This document shows, piece by piece, positions 8,621 to 17,482 of a stretch of DNA of 64,000 bases. Below the pieces are notes generated by a model. The model saw only the letters and a list, made by a program, of their open reading frames with translations. It was not told the DNA's origin and searched no databases. The stretch spans positions 13,901 through 77,900 of the forward strand of contig JBNLDC010000034.1 of the NCBI GenBank assembly GCA_050304135.1. Direction: 5' to 3'. This DNA comes from JAFGNB01 sp050304135. Lineage in GTDB: Bacteria > Fibrobacterota > Chitinivibrionia > Chitinivibrionales > Chitinispirillaceae. The position numbers were made by a program, and so were the translations under genes. The first letter of the stretch is position 1. Each line of letters begins with the position of its first letter.

Positions 8621-10098
8621 TATATGCTTTCCTCGGGAATAAAGTGCTCGAAAATCTCCTCGTTGTGAGAGATCATCAGCAGGGCACTTCCCCCCGCACG
8701 CTTTTCATCGAGAAGATTAAGCACTTTCTTGACACTGGTAAAGTCGAGTCCATTGAGCGGCTCGTCAAGAATGATCAGATCGGTATCGAGTATCAGTGAA
8801 CGGAGCAGGTTCAGACGCTGTTTCTGGCCTCCACTCAGGAATGCCACTTTTTTATTCAAAAACGATGGTGCTATCGGGCGGTCAAACAGTTCCATCAGAT
8901 GGTTGGTAAGCTCAGTACCGGAGAGTCGTTTTTTTAGCGGAAGTCCTTTGAATGTTTCACGGACGGTGGAGGCGAGGTTAAGTGCCTCGTCGGCGTGTTG
9001 AAAAACCATTCCAGCCCGCCTGCCCCAGATTGAGGTCGCCCAGAGCGATGCGGGTGAGCGATGGGTGATTGAGATGTCGTCAAGGGTCATGGCGAATGCA
9101 TCGGGATGATAAATCCCCATGATTATTTTAGCGAGGGTTGTTTTGCCGATGCCGCTGGGAGCTTTGAGGTAGACCATTTCGCCTTTGTGAATAACCATCG
9201 GTTGTCTGACCGTATGTTCGCTGTCGGAGTAGATGCTGAGGTGACGTCCGAAAATCGAGAAATCCGGCTGTACTTCCAGAACCGGTTCGGCAACGAGGTT
9301 TCGCGTATGCGGCGCCCGTGGTGCATCAAGCCAGTGCAGGTACTCTTCGGCACTGAAGTCACCTGCGGAAACCCGTGTGTCTTTCTCACGGGAGAGTTCC
9401 TTGAATCTGACACGATCAATAAGGTCGCGGTGCCGCTGATACATTTCACTGATGATTGAATAGTCGTGCGTAATGATAAGTATGGTAAAGGGGCGTGCCC
9501 GGTATTTCTCGAACAGCAATTCAAGAAACAGATTCCGGTAGTTATTGTCAAGGCTCCCGGTGGGCTCGTCGAAAACAAAATACGTGGAAGCATCAGGGGT
9601 TCCTGACGCAATCCATGCATCGATTCTTTTGAACGCCATCGCCAGCAGTATGCGCTGTTTCTCGCCGCCGCTCGGCCGATAGGGTTTCGGGTACACATCA
9701 AGCAGTTGCCGCATGGAGGTAGCGGAGGTGGTCTGCCACAACCGTGCGAGAATCGCCTGCTCGTCAATACCGGCGAGGCTTCCTTCATTGAGCTGTTCTG
9801 TTACCTTGAGCAACGGATTGAGATGCGATGAGGGCTCTTGAAAGACAAAAAAACTGTTCTGTTTTACCGATTTGGTCCACGGTTCCTTCAGGTGAGCGCC
9901 ATAGGTCTGATTGTTAATGCTGATTTTAAGATCCGTACCGTTGAGAAATCCGTACAATGCTTTTGATATGACCGATTTTCCGATTCCGGATTCACCGAAG
10001 AGGAAGGTGATGCAATTGTCGTATACCGGATAATCGCTTACCGTTACGATCGGGCGTTCGGCAGTGCCCACACTGATATCGAAGCTGCGACTGTTCAT
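8599..10098 (-). CDS. ABC transporter ATPase with two fused nucleotide-binding domains
   Basis: The 499-residue protein contains two complete ABC ATPase domains. The first has Walker A GESGIGKS (35-42), signature SGGEKQR (143-149), Walker B VFDEP (175-179) and an H-loop ITHD. The second has Walker A ending SGIGKT (near 321), signature SGGQKQR (422-428), ILDEP (443-447) and ISHN. Fused pairs are known in peptide/glutathione-type importers such as YejF and GsiA. I chose the ATG at 10098 because it overlaps the permease stop as ATGA and has GAAAGG eight bases upstream; longer reading adds nine unlikely residues. It is the last gene of a six-gene operon. Its 3' end overlaps the convergent hybrid kinase gene by 22 bp. 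It should power the two permeases upstream from the cytoplasmic side. Confidence 0.9.
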   Translation of the reverse strand: MNSRSFDISVGTAERPIVTVSDYPVYDNCITFLFGESGIGKSVISKALYGFLNGTDLKISINNQTYGAHLKEPWTKSVKQNSFFVFQEPSSHLNPLLKVTEQLNEGSLAGIDEQAILARLWQTTSATSMRQLLDVYPKPYRPSGGEKQRILLAMAFKRIDAWIASGTPDASTYFVFDEPTGSLDNNYRNLFLELLFEKYRARPFTILIITHDYSIISEMYQRHRDLIDRVRFKELSREKDTRVSAGDFSAEEYLHWLDAPRAPHTRNLVAEPVLEVQPDFSIFGRHLSIYSDSEHTVRQPMVIHKGEMVYLKAPSGIGKTTLAKIIMGIYHPDAFAMTLDDISITHRSPASLWATSIWGRRAGMVFQHADEALNLASTVRETFKGLPLKKRLSGTELTNHLMELFDRPIAPSFLNKKVAFLSGGQKQRLNLLRSLILDTDLIILDEPLNGLDFTSVKKVLNLLDEKRAGGSALLMISHNEEIFEHFIPEESIYYLGVAS

Positions 10099-10970
10099 AG
10101 CCGGTGCCTTTCGGCATAGCCGCATGAAATCTGATACACCGCAAGAAGGGTGATGACTATCAGGAACGCGACGGTGATCCCCTGCAGATGCTGGAAAAAA
10201 AGAACGGGGAGGTAACTGATATCGGTTAGCGTGTTGCCGATCGCCAGGATGTCCTGTTTGCTGTCCATTTTCGCCAGTAGACTTCCCAGTGTTGTCGGGA
10301 GGGTGACCGAGTTGACTTCTGAAGAGAGTCCCACCGATATGATGAAGTCAACGCTGCATTGCAGAAAAACCGCGCTGCCGAATACCGAAATCAGTTTGTT
10401 GAGAATGTGAATCCTGCTGTTTTTCCAAAGAATATCAAAGTTGATAATACGCCGGTGCGAAACGCCGCAAACACGCAATGCATTGAAAAAATCAAGTTTA
10501 GTGTAATGGTCGATCCGTTCTCTGAGCAAATCGACCACTTCCAGCATGATGAACACGCTGATACAGAGTGCCATCAGCAGGAAAACGATTGTTTTACCGG
10601 TAATAACTTCGGTGGTAACGAGTGCCGCAATGCCGATATACCCGAAAAGGATACCGACGATCTGGGGTATTGAACGGATGAGATTGATAAAGAAAGAGAA
10701 CAGATAATAACCGGTACGGTTGGTTGCATTTTCGAGGCGATGAATAACAAGAGTAACGACCCATGAAAGTACCAGAGTAAATCCGACCACGAGGAAGGCG
10801 ATAATGAAGGTGTTGATGAAACCGTCGATAATCCGCAGGAGCGCCGGACGGTTGAGGAACAGCACATCCCAGAGCGCGAGGCCTCCTACGGAGCCGATCC
10901 ACAGCAGTAACCACCTGCGGTCTCTTCCGACCGGAAGCTTCAGTGCTGTCGGCGTCTCAGTTGTTTTCAT
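10095..10970 (-). CDS. ABC transporter permease, DppC-like position
   Basis: The 291-residue protein has about six hydrophobic segments beginning near residue 20. A cytoplasmic loop FNALRVCGVSHRR (about 165-180) resembles the EAA coupling helix that docks on the ATPase. Overall size fits the second permease of peptide-type importers (DppC/OppC, BPD_transp_1 fold), but identity to that family looks low and the usual EAA-G spacing is imperfect. The start overlaps the end of the other permease by 14 bp, and the stop overlaps the ATPase start by 4 bp, which implies translational coupling. It should form the inner-membrane channel with the neighbouring permease. Substrate is unknown. Confidence 0.75.
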   Translation of the reverse strand: MKTTETPTALKLPVGRDRRWLLLWIGSVGGLALWDVLFLNRPALLRIIDGFINTFIIAFLVVGFTLVLSWVVTLVIHRLENATNRTGYYLFSFFINLIRSIPQIVGILFGYIGIAALVTTEVITGKTIVFLLMALCISVFIMLEVVDLLRERIDHYTKLDFFNALRVCGVSHRRIINFDILWKNSRIHILNKLISVFGSAVFLQCSVDFIISVGLSSEVNSVTLPTTLGSLLAKMDSKQDILAIGNTLTDISYLPVLFFQHLQGITVAFLIVITLLAVYQISCGYAERHRL

Positions 10971-12033
10971 AACGTCGTGTCTCCCGGTGTACCAGCATAT
11001 CGGTAATGATTTCGGTCAGTTTGACGGTATAGAAAATTAACAGCATGATAACGATTACAAATGGAAAATTTTTATACAGCAGCTGACGGAGCAGTTCATA
11101 GGTAAGGTGTCCATGGATGTTGAGCGCCATTTCAATAATCACCAGACCGGTAATCAGGAAGGACGCCTGTTCCTTGAGTGTCGAAAGATACTGAAAACGT
11201 GCATTCCGGAATATATGGTCGAAAACATGACCATCAAATCGTTTCGCAGGTAACAGCACTGATTTCCAGGTGATTCCTTTCTGAGCGGAAAGTGTGTAAT
11301 CGCTTCGAAGGTTTTTAACCAGTGCATTCTCAACATAGCCTTTGCGGCTTTCCGCCACCAGAAATGCATAGAATTTGTTGGTGTACATAACCAGTAGACC
11401 GTTTGAAACAACCCCGAGAATGATCATGAAAAATGATGAATCGGTATTGAATTCAGTGCGTATGGAGTAGGCGATTACATACGCGGGAGAAAACAGTATA
11501 AAATAGGCCAAGGTGGAAAAACCGGAACGCAGCAGTGATCGAATAACCGGTGGACGCTGGTGGTCGATTCCCCGCTGCAGTGCCTGCTGATGAAAGATAA
11601 ATCTGAAGGCACCTAACGTTTGAACGCCGTAGTAGGTGAGGATCATGACGATTATATAGACGATGAGGAATTTGACATACATACCGGCAAGCTCAAGTAA
11701 TGCGGCACCGTTGAGACGCTTGGTGCGGTATGAGGATTGCATCGACCGGTTGAATGCATCTTCTTTTATTCGGAAAAAATCTTCTGCAATCGCTGCATTG
11801 GTATCCTGACGTCCCGGAAAATACAGGTCGAGGCAGTCAAGAAGAAGTGCCCTTTCAAAAGGGTCATTGATTTTACTGACGGGTGCATCCATCAGAATAC
11901 GGACGTTATCGGTGCGGCGGATCTGGTGCTGGTGTTCACTGTTCTGAAAAAACAGCAGCGCTCCGACCATAAGAACCGATATCAGGATGATTCCAAGCAG
12001 ATGTTGAATGAGTTGTGAGCGCATAGAGGTCAT
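10957..12033 (-). CDS. ABC transporter permease, DppB-like position
   Basis: This 358-residue protein has one N-terminal membrane helix (residues 8-29), a soluble stretch of roughly 90 residues, then about five further helices from residue 115. That topology is the one known for DppB-type permeases, where the soluble part is periplasmic. Sequence conservation with DppB is not obvious by eye, so the assignment rests on topology and operon position. The ATG shares its first base with the TAA of the gene before it, and its own end overlaps the next permease by 14 bp. It likely pairs with that permease as a heterodimeric channel. A divergent, specialised importer or an exporter-like variant cannot be excluded. 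Confidence 0.65.
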   Translation of the reverse strand: MTSMRSQLIQHLLGIILISVLMVGALLFFQNSEHQHQIRRTDNVRILMDAPVSKINDPFERALLLDCLDLYFPGRQDTNAAIAEDFFRIKEDAFNRSMQSSYRTKRLNGAALLELAGMYVKFLIVYIIVMILTYYGVQTLGAFRFIFHQQALQRGIDHQRPPVIRSLLRSGFSTLAYFILFSPAYVIAYSIRTEFNTDSSFFMIILGVVSNGLLVMYTNKFYAFLVAESRKGYVENALVKNLRSDYTLSAQKGITWKSVLLPAKRFDGHVFDHIFRNARFQYLSTLKEQASFLITGLVIIEMALNIHGHLTYELLRQLLYKNFPFVIVIMLLIFYTVKLTEIITDMLVHRETRRYENN

Positions 12034-12899
12034 TACCGTGATTCTATTGAGATAACACCCTTCCGGTATACAACCAGAAAAGGTTTACCAAGGAGCATAC
12101 GCTCGATATCTCTTACAAGATATCGTGTACTGTTTTCAAGCACTGTTACCACTTCGTCCGAACCCCGGAGAACATACTGACGGTCGACGGTTGGATCGGC
12201 GATCCATTCGGGTGTGGTTTTTTCCTGATGGGTTCGGGAGGAAAAATAGGAAAAAAGGGTATCATAACGATCGTTTGCTTCAATAAGCCGTTTCATAATG
12301 CGCTGATGGACTAGCGCAGAGCCACTGCCCGCTGCAGAGGTGTTCTTTGGTACGATCGGACGGAGGAGACGCTTTGATGATCTGCACCAGCCATACCGGG
12401 GCTGAGGTGATGTGCTGCGTACATATTCCGAACCATGCCAGGAGAAAATCCTCAGTACGGCAGCCCCTTTGTTCAGGGTGGCGACACTGCCACCGCCGGA
12501 CGGTTTCCGGGTAAGCGACAATGATGCTGCGGCAATGGTCATTGTATCGTACCTGGGGGTGCATCCACGGTATTTGACCGGCGAAGCGCCAGGAGGCAAA
12601 CCGGTTAATTTTCCTTTGTCGTCGAGCATGAGGTAGTACGTGGTGCCGTGTAAACTCAGTTGCATGGCTTGCGAAATCTGATCTCCCATGAGTTCACGAG
12701 TAGTGCGTATTTCGAACGGCGCGCCGGCCTGAAGCACTTTTTTCTGTGCTGTGGTTACTACCTGTTCGTACTGATCATAGAGTGTGCACACAGAAGGATT
12801 TCCAATGACAAGAAACTCCTTTACGGGTTTCGCGCTCCATACCGGTACGCAAAAAAATAAAAGACCAGTGATCAGACGACGATAGTTGACGGACACCAT
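12033..12899 (-). CDS. secreted SH3-like domain protein in the ABC operon
   Basis: The 288-residue product starts with a signal peptide: a basic RR pair, hydrophobic LITGLLFFCV, and a probable cleavage after WSA (about residue 22). Residues about 120-175 look like a bacterial SH3 domain, with a small-residue/Leu stretch, a KGAAVLRI strand, and a closing RYGWCRSS. Such domains often bind peptidoglycan or peptides in the periplasm. The remaining regions match nothing I recognise. It lies between the binding protein (75 bp gap) and the first permease (1-bp overlap). An accessory role in substrate capture or in tethering the transporter to the cell wall is inference. A GGAG directly abuts the ATG, so the following GTG codon may be the true start. 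Confidence 0.6.
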   Translation of the reverse strand: MVSVNYRRLITGLLFFCVPVWSAKPVKEFLVIGNPSVCTLYDQYEQVVTTAQKKVLQAGAPFEIRTTRELMGDQISQAMQLSLHGTTYYLMLDDKGKLTGLPPGASPVKYRGCTPRYDTMTIAAASLSLTRKPSGGGSVATLNKGAAVLRIFSWHGSEYVRSTSPQPRYGWCRSSKRLLRPIVPKNTSAAGSGSALVHQRIMKRLIEANDRYDTLFSYFSSRTHQEKTTPEWIADPTVDRQYVLRGSDEVVTVLENSTRYLVRDIERMLLGKPFLVVYRKGVISIESR

Positions 12900-12973
12900 C
12901 TCCGTACCCCGTTGACAAAGTTGTTTCGCGTCGAGCGGTACCCCGGACAGGATGGAATACCGCGGATTGAAGG

Positions 12974-14704
12974 TTACTTACCCTGTTCGTTCCACTTCTC
13001 GATGGTTGATAGCTGAGATGCTGTGCCGTAGAGGTCGATGGAGTTCTCGGCAAACTGGTTGCTGAAGTAGGCGAGAGACGGAAGGGAAAAAAGCCAGCAT
13101 CCCATTGCCAGTTTCCGGTCCAGTTGGTCGATGTACTGGGCGTACACCTGCTTGTCCCCGACTTCACGGGTCGACATGAAGTTGAAGATGTAGTCGAGCA
13201 GCATCCGGTAATCCGTCTGTTCAGGCGACGGGTCGGCAAGATCAAGACGGAAAAAGTTTTTATCGGCGGTGAATGACTCTTCGGCGACGGCCGGATTGCC
13301 CTTCCGGTCGACCGTGGTGATCAGGTTGACTTTGTAGTTCTCAAAGTCGGGTTCCCGGAGGAAGATGTTGTACATGTCGAACAGAAAATTGCTCCGGTAT
13401 CCGCTGAAGGGAACCAGCACCGCGTCGTAGTTGCCCTGACGAATCTCATCGTTCTGCACTGCGGTTACCTTGATCTTTCCGCGGCTGATCGCGGGATCAT
13501 TGAGGATTTCTACCAGTTCAGCGAGTTCCTCACGAAAATCAGCGTTGAGGCAGGTTTGAATGCGAATGGTATCCGTAAGTACCGAGAGGTCGGGGGTTAC
13601 GGTATCCTGCAGCGGAACGATAATCTCTTCTTCGATGTAGTAGGAGGTCGAGGGAAAAACGCTTCCGTTGAGATATTCGTCGTAATTGTCTCCGTCGCCA
13701 CGGTAATTGGCGATATGCCGCTGCTGTTCGGTACCGATTCTGAAAAACCGGTTCATTATCCGCTGATTGTCTATCAGTGAACGGACGGCTAACCGCTGCT
13801 CAATCGGCACTTTCTTCACATTGAAGAGAATGGCGAAAAAACAGGTGCTGATACTCGACTTGTAGAAAAATTTGGAAGAGTCACGGACGATCGGAGCGAT
13901 CGCACCGAAGGGTGAACTCAGGAGTGTGTTGATGTTTTTATTTTTAAGTTCGGTTGAATAGGTGCTGTTGTCAATAAACGGTTTAAGCAGTACCTGGGGA
14001 ATTGCGGCGTTGCCGTCGGGAAGTTTGTGGAAAAACAGCTGGTCTTCATACTCGCCTGCGTACATGTACGGACCGCTTCCCACCATATATGCCGGAGCAT
14101 TCATTTCCGATGAGCCGGGAAGCACTTTGAATGAGAGGATTTCTTTGATATCCGGTTCGATCCATTCACGGTCGCCGCGGAATTGAAACCTGATTTCATT
14201 ATTTTCGTCGGGTCCGGAAAATTCGAAGTCGGGAACTGCCTGCGATACGAGTATATAGTCAGGAGATATGCTGCCGAGAGACTGAATGCGCCGGAGAGTG
14301 AATCGGAGATCATTCGCAGTTATCTGAACCGCTTGTGCGATGCTGACCGCAACCTTCTCCTTTTCCATGGTGGCAGTGTAGCTGGAATGCCATTTCTGCG
14401 ACGGTTTGAGCCGGATCGAGACAACACTGTTCTCATCAATCCCCATGTATTCACCCAGTCCATCTTCGTAAATAATACCGCTCGGATTGGCGGATACGTT
14501 GAAAAGACCATCGAACAGTACTTCGTCGAGTTTGTCGGCAATAGGTACTGCACTGGGGATATGGGGGTCAACACGGGGCTTCTGATGGGCAATGTATGGA
14601 ATAACAATACGACCGCTAAGATTTTTTCCATATACGAAATAATACAACAGACCGCCGGTGACGGCGATGCCGAGAATAATGGTAATGATAATCGCTTTCT
14701 TCAT
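12974..14704 (-). CDS. membrane-anchored extracellular solute-binding protein, family 5-like
   Basis: The 576-residue protein opens with a single hydrophobic helix (residues 5-26) that lacks both a lipobox and a convincing signal-peptidase site, so it is probably anchored in the inner membrane with its binding domain in the periplasm. The following region has the pattern of peptide-type binding proteins (SBP_bac_5): a YIAHQKPRVDPH strand, LFDGLFN, ITANDLRFTLRRI near residue 130, and VGSGPYMY near 210. Family members deliver oligopeptides, nickel or opines to DppBC-type permeases. The ATG at 14704 has CAGGAG six bases upstream; a start 17 codons earlier would overlap the preceding gene. Operon position supports function with the permeases downstream. 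The ligand is not predictable. Confidence 0.75.
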   Translation of the reverse strand: MKKAIIITIILGIAVTGGLLYYFVYGKNLSGRIVIPYIAHQKPRVDPHIPSAVPIADKLDEVLFDGLFNVSANPSGIIYEDGLGEYMGIDENSVVSIRLKPSQKWHSSYTATMEKEKVAVSIAQAVQITANDLRFTLRRIQSLGSISPDYILVSQAVPDFEFSGPDENNEIRFQFRGDREWIEPDIKEILSFKVLPGSSEMNAPAYMVGSGPYMYAGEYEDQLFFHKLPDGNAAIPQVLLKPFIDNSTYSTELKNKNINTLLSSPFGAIAPIVRDSSKFFYKSSISTCFFAILFNVKKVPIEQRLAVRSLIDNQRIMNRFFRIGTEQQRHIANYRGDGDNYDEYLNGSVFPSTSYYIEEEIIVPLQDTVTPDLSVLTDTIRIQTCLNADFREELAELVEILNDPAISRGKIKVTAVQNDEIRQGNYDAVLVPFSGYRSNFLFDMYNIFLREPDFENYKVNLITTVDRKGNPAVAEESFTADKNFFRLDLADPSPEQTDYRMLLDYIFNFMSTREVGDKQVYAQYIDQLDRKLAMGCWLFSLPSLAYFSNQFAENSIDLYGTASQLSTIEKWNEQGK

Positions 14705-14717
14705 CGGGGGCTCCTGA

Positions 14718-17096
14718 CTAGTTTTTCTTGATGATCGGTTTCTGGACCATGACACTTACCTGGTGCACTTTAAACGAAGGGTGAGAAAAGGTGATTTCAA
14801 GAATATTACCCTTTCCTTTTGTCATCTGTACCGGGGTGATCTGACACTCATAATTATTTGCCGCGGTTGGCGCCGATATGGAAAACCGCCCTTCGTTTTT
14901 CAGTTCTTTTTTGTTCAGGGTAATTTTATCGTACCACTGTTCAACTGCGGCATTGCCGGCGATTGCCTTCGACAGTTTGATATTGACATCGTATACCGGG
15001 AAGTTCGCTTCGGTCGGAATGTCGACGTTGATACGAACCATGTATCTGTTTTCCCCCCGTTTTCGCGTTGTAACCGGAAGCGCGAATACACGGCGGTAAT
15101 TCTTGGGTTTGACAATCCATTTCATTGACCAGGGATCACATTCGGCAATGCGGATTTTGGTTTTGCGGTCCTTGCCCTTGTAATGAGTACCGTGAGTGAC
15201 AATCGCCCGTGCTTTGAGTACACCGTTGTCATTGGGCTTCCTGGTGAAATCCTTGTAAAGAAGCGCGATCGCTTTTTTGGGGAATTCGTCATCTTTCATC
15301 TTCTCGAGATGGGCGATAAGATTGTTTTTACGCTGGATGAGTTCGTTTCGTGACCCTGAGGAGAAGGTCACGTCGTAGGAGGGAAGGAATACTGAATCGG
15401 TATAAAGAGAGTCGACATTTTCAACGGTATGGTAATTTTCTTCAACGAATTTATTGATCCGTGCACGTGAGTACCGGTCGATCCGTGTGTAGAGCGAATC
15501 TTCATATTCCTCGACAACCGCTTTTTTGATGGGCAGTATTTCAGGCGGGTTGAGAAAATTCACGTCGGCGTGCAATGCCCGCAGATTTTTTTCGGCCACC
15601 GGCCAGTTTCTTCCGGCAAGAGCAGCTCCGATGCGTTTGCCCTGTTCTTCGACCGATAGCTTATCCAGTTCAGCATATTTCGGAAGAAGAAAGGTGAGAT
15701 GCGGCTTTTGCTTGAGCAGGCCGAGCATGGTGCTGTAATCTTTCTGGGCCTTGAGCGCGTTGAGTTCAGGGATGAGAGCGTCCGCTTCACGGTAGCCCAT
15801 AAGGTCGGTTTCAAACTGTTTGGTGAAGGCGGTTATTTCAGCATTGAGTGCTTCACTGCAGTTGTAATTCACATAATCACCGAAATCGTCACCGAGTACC
15901 TGAGGTAGCTTCGCCTTAATTTTATCAGTACGTTTGACAATCGATTTGAAAAAGTCGTTACCCGGCATGTTCTTTTCGGCGTCGATAGTTTTCCGGATTG
16001 CAGCGGCGGTATCCTGTGCACCGGAGAGTGCGCTGCTGCGTTCGTTGAACGCTTTGACAAATGATGCGAGCAGCGCGTAGTCCTTGGGCTCGGCGATTCC
16101 TGCAGTCGAGCAGAGTGGACCGATCTGCAGCAGTTCATTAACGAAAAACGTCTCTTGGGCAAACGGTTTCGCATCGTTCTTGCCTTTGAACCGCTGATTG
16201 TAGAACGGGGTGATTTCAACGAGACGGGAGCTCAGCACTGACTGCGCTTCGGCGATGACCGGCGGTCTGATTTTGTCTTTACCGGCAAAGAAGGTGGAAA
16301 AATCGTTTACTGATTTCACCAGTTCAAGCGGGTTACCCCGACAGGAGAACTCGACGAGGAAGAAACGGAGGGTGGCGAGATACGCGTCCTGAAATCGCAT
16401 CTCATCTTCGATGTCGGTCTTTAGTTTTTTATAGTTGAGATATGCTTCGTCGGTTGAATTAACGATGGATGCGGGAAAAATGCTTTCGATGGCAAGAAGT
16501 TGTTTGTAGACCTCTTCAATTGCTTCGCGGTGTTTTGTAACGGTTGCGATAGTCGAGGTAAAATCAATACCGGTAAGCGGTTTCCCAGGGCCGATCGACT
16601 CGTAAACCTTCCGGTCTACGCGGTTTCCTGCAAGAGTCTCCAGATAGGACGCGTGTTTGTTCTCAAATTTGAATCGCCATTGCGGCGTATAACGGTACGT
16701 AACCGAGAGCGGTACTTCCGTGTCGGTACCTTCAATTATGAAGTAATATCCGGTTCCGTTTTTACCGACCGGAAAAACGCTGAGGGTATCGGTTTCTGAT
16801 TCATCGGTGATTGGCGTACCGGCTTTTTTCTTTTCGACCAGTTCTTTGGTCAGGAAACTTTTAACCGATTTTTTATTGCCGTTGGCGATGACAAGATAAA
16901 AATTATCCTCCTGGGGGGCAGGGAACACTATGAAATATTTTTTATCCTTTTTTATTACGAAATCTTTTTTATTGTCTTTCAGTTCGATATATCCTGCTTC
17001 GGCAGGAGAGAGTTCCGGTTTGGGCTGCAACTGTTTATACGGTGCACAGGTAATAAGAAAGATGACCAGTCCTACTATTGCTATTCGGCGTTTCAT
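14718..17096 (-). CDS. large lipoprotein of unknown function, first gene of the ABC operon
   Basis: The 792-residue protein starts with a classical lipoprotein signal: basic MKRR, a hydrophobic stretch and a lipobox ending LITC, with acylated Cys at residue 17. I do not recognise the rest. The N-terminal 130 residues look like beta-rich domains (KDFVIKKDKKYFIVFPAP). The middle, about 170-560, is helical and charged. The C-terminal 200 residues are again beta-rich and include ITLNKKELKNEG. The chosen ATG has AAAGGGG seven bases upstream; starting 29 codons earlier would give an unlikely N-terminus. The protein is 13 bp from the binding-protein gene. It may work with the importer at the outer membrane or in the periplasm, but its function is unknown. 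Confidence 0.7.
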   Translation of the reverse strand: MKRRIAIVGLVIFLITCAPYKQLQPKPELSPAEAGYIELKDNKKDFVIKKDKKYFIVFPAPQEDNFYLVIANGNKKSVKSFLTKELVEKKKAGTPITDESETDTLSVFPVGKNGTGYYFIIEGTDTEVPLSVTYRYTPQWRFKFENKHASYLETLAGNRVDRKVYESIGPGKPLTGIDFTSTIATVTKHREAIEEVYKQLLAIESIFPASIVNSTDEAYLNYKKLKTDIEDEMRFQDAYLATLRFFLVEFSCRGNPLELVKSVNDFSTFFAGKDKIRPPVIAEAQSVLSSRLVEITPFYNQRFKGKNDAKPFAQETFFVNELLQIGPLCSTAGIAEPKDYALLASFVKAFNERSSALSGAQDTAAAIRKTIDAEKNMPGNDFFKSIVKRTDKIKAKLPQVLGDDFGDYVNYNCSEALNAEITAFTKQFETDLMGYREADALIPELNALKAQKDYSTMLGLLKQKPHLTFLLPKYAELDKLSVEEQGKRIGAALAGRNWPVAEKNLRALHADVNFLNPPEILPIKKAVVEEYEDSLYTRIDRYSRARINKFVEENYHTVENVDSLYTDSVFLPSYDVTFSSGSRNELIQRKNNLIAHLEKMKDDEFPKKAIALLYKDFTRKPNDNGVLKARAIVTHGTHYKGKDRKTKIRIAECDPWSMKWIVKPKNYRRVFALPVTTRKRGENRYMVRINVDIPTEANFPVYDVNIKLSKAIAGNAAVEQWYDKITLNKKELKNEGRFSISAPTAANNYECQITPVQMTKGKGNILEITFSHPSFKVHQVSVMVQKPIIKKN

Positions 17097-17482
17097 CAAA
17101 CTGCCCCTTTCACGGTTTTGTGATTCAAAATGGAATAGTTTAATATAATGAGTGGTTGGCTTCGGGTGGTAGAATTTCACCACTTTCCGGATGTTGAAGT
17201 GACGGTTAAACCAGACTGCAGGCTGACTTCAGGTGATGAGGACAGTTCAGGCTCTCCGTAAATTGGCTCACACCTGCGGGGATGGGGGGGAACGGCTTGA
17301 AAGAGGGTGGACGATTGTTTTTGGAGGACCTTTTATCAGCTAACCTGTAGACAATTTATGATTTCGTGGTGTCGGGCGATTCTTTCTGAAGCGGTTAGTC
17401 TCCGTAGTGGATACCTTCGGGTATTACAGAGAACTATTTTAGGAGATACAGTACCCTGAAATAAGCGAAACGTTATCGAAAC
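17097..17482 (+). other. intergenic region between divergent ABC operon and LarA-like gene
   Basis: I find no gene in these 386 bases. They must hold the promoter of the minus-strand ABC operon and that of the plus-strand LarA-like gene. A TATGAT (17357-17362) with TTATCA 18 bp upstream is a weak promoter candidate for the plus gene. A small UUCG-loop hairpin, ATACC-TTCG-GGTAT, lies at 17411-17424 in the presumed leader. An AGGAG at 17441-17445 lies too far upstream (about 38 bases) to serve the annotated ATG. Confidence 0.5.
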
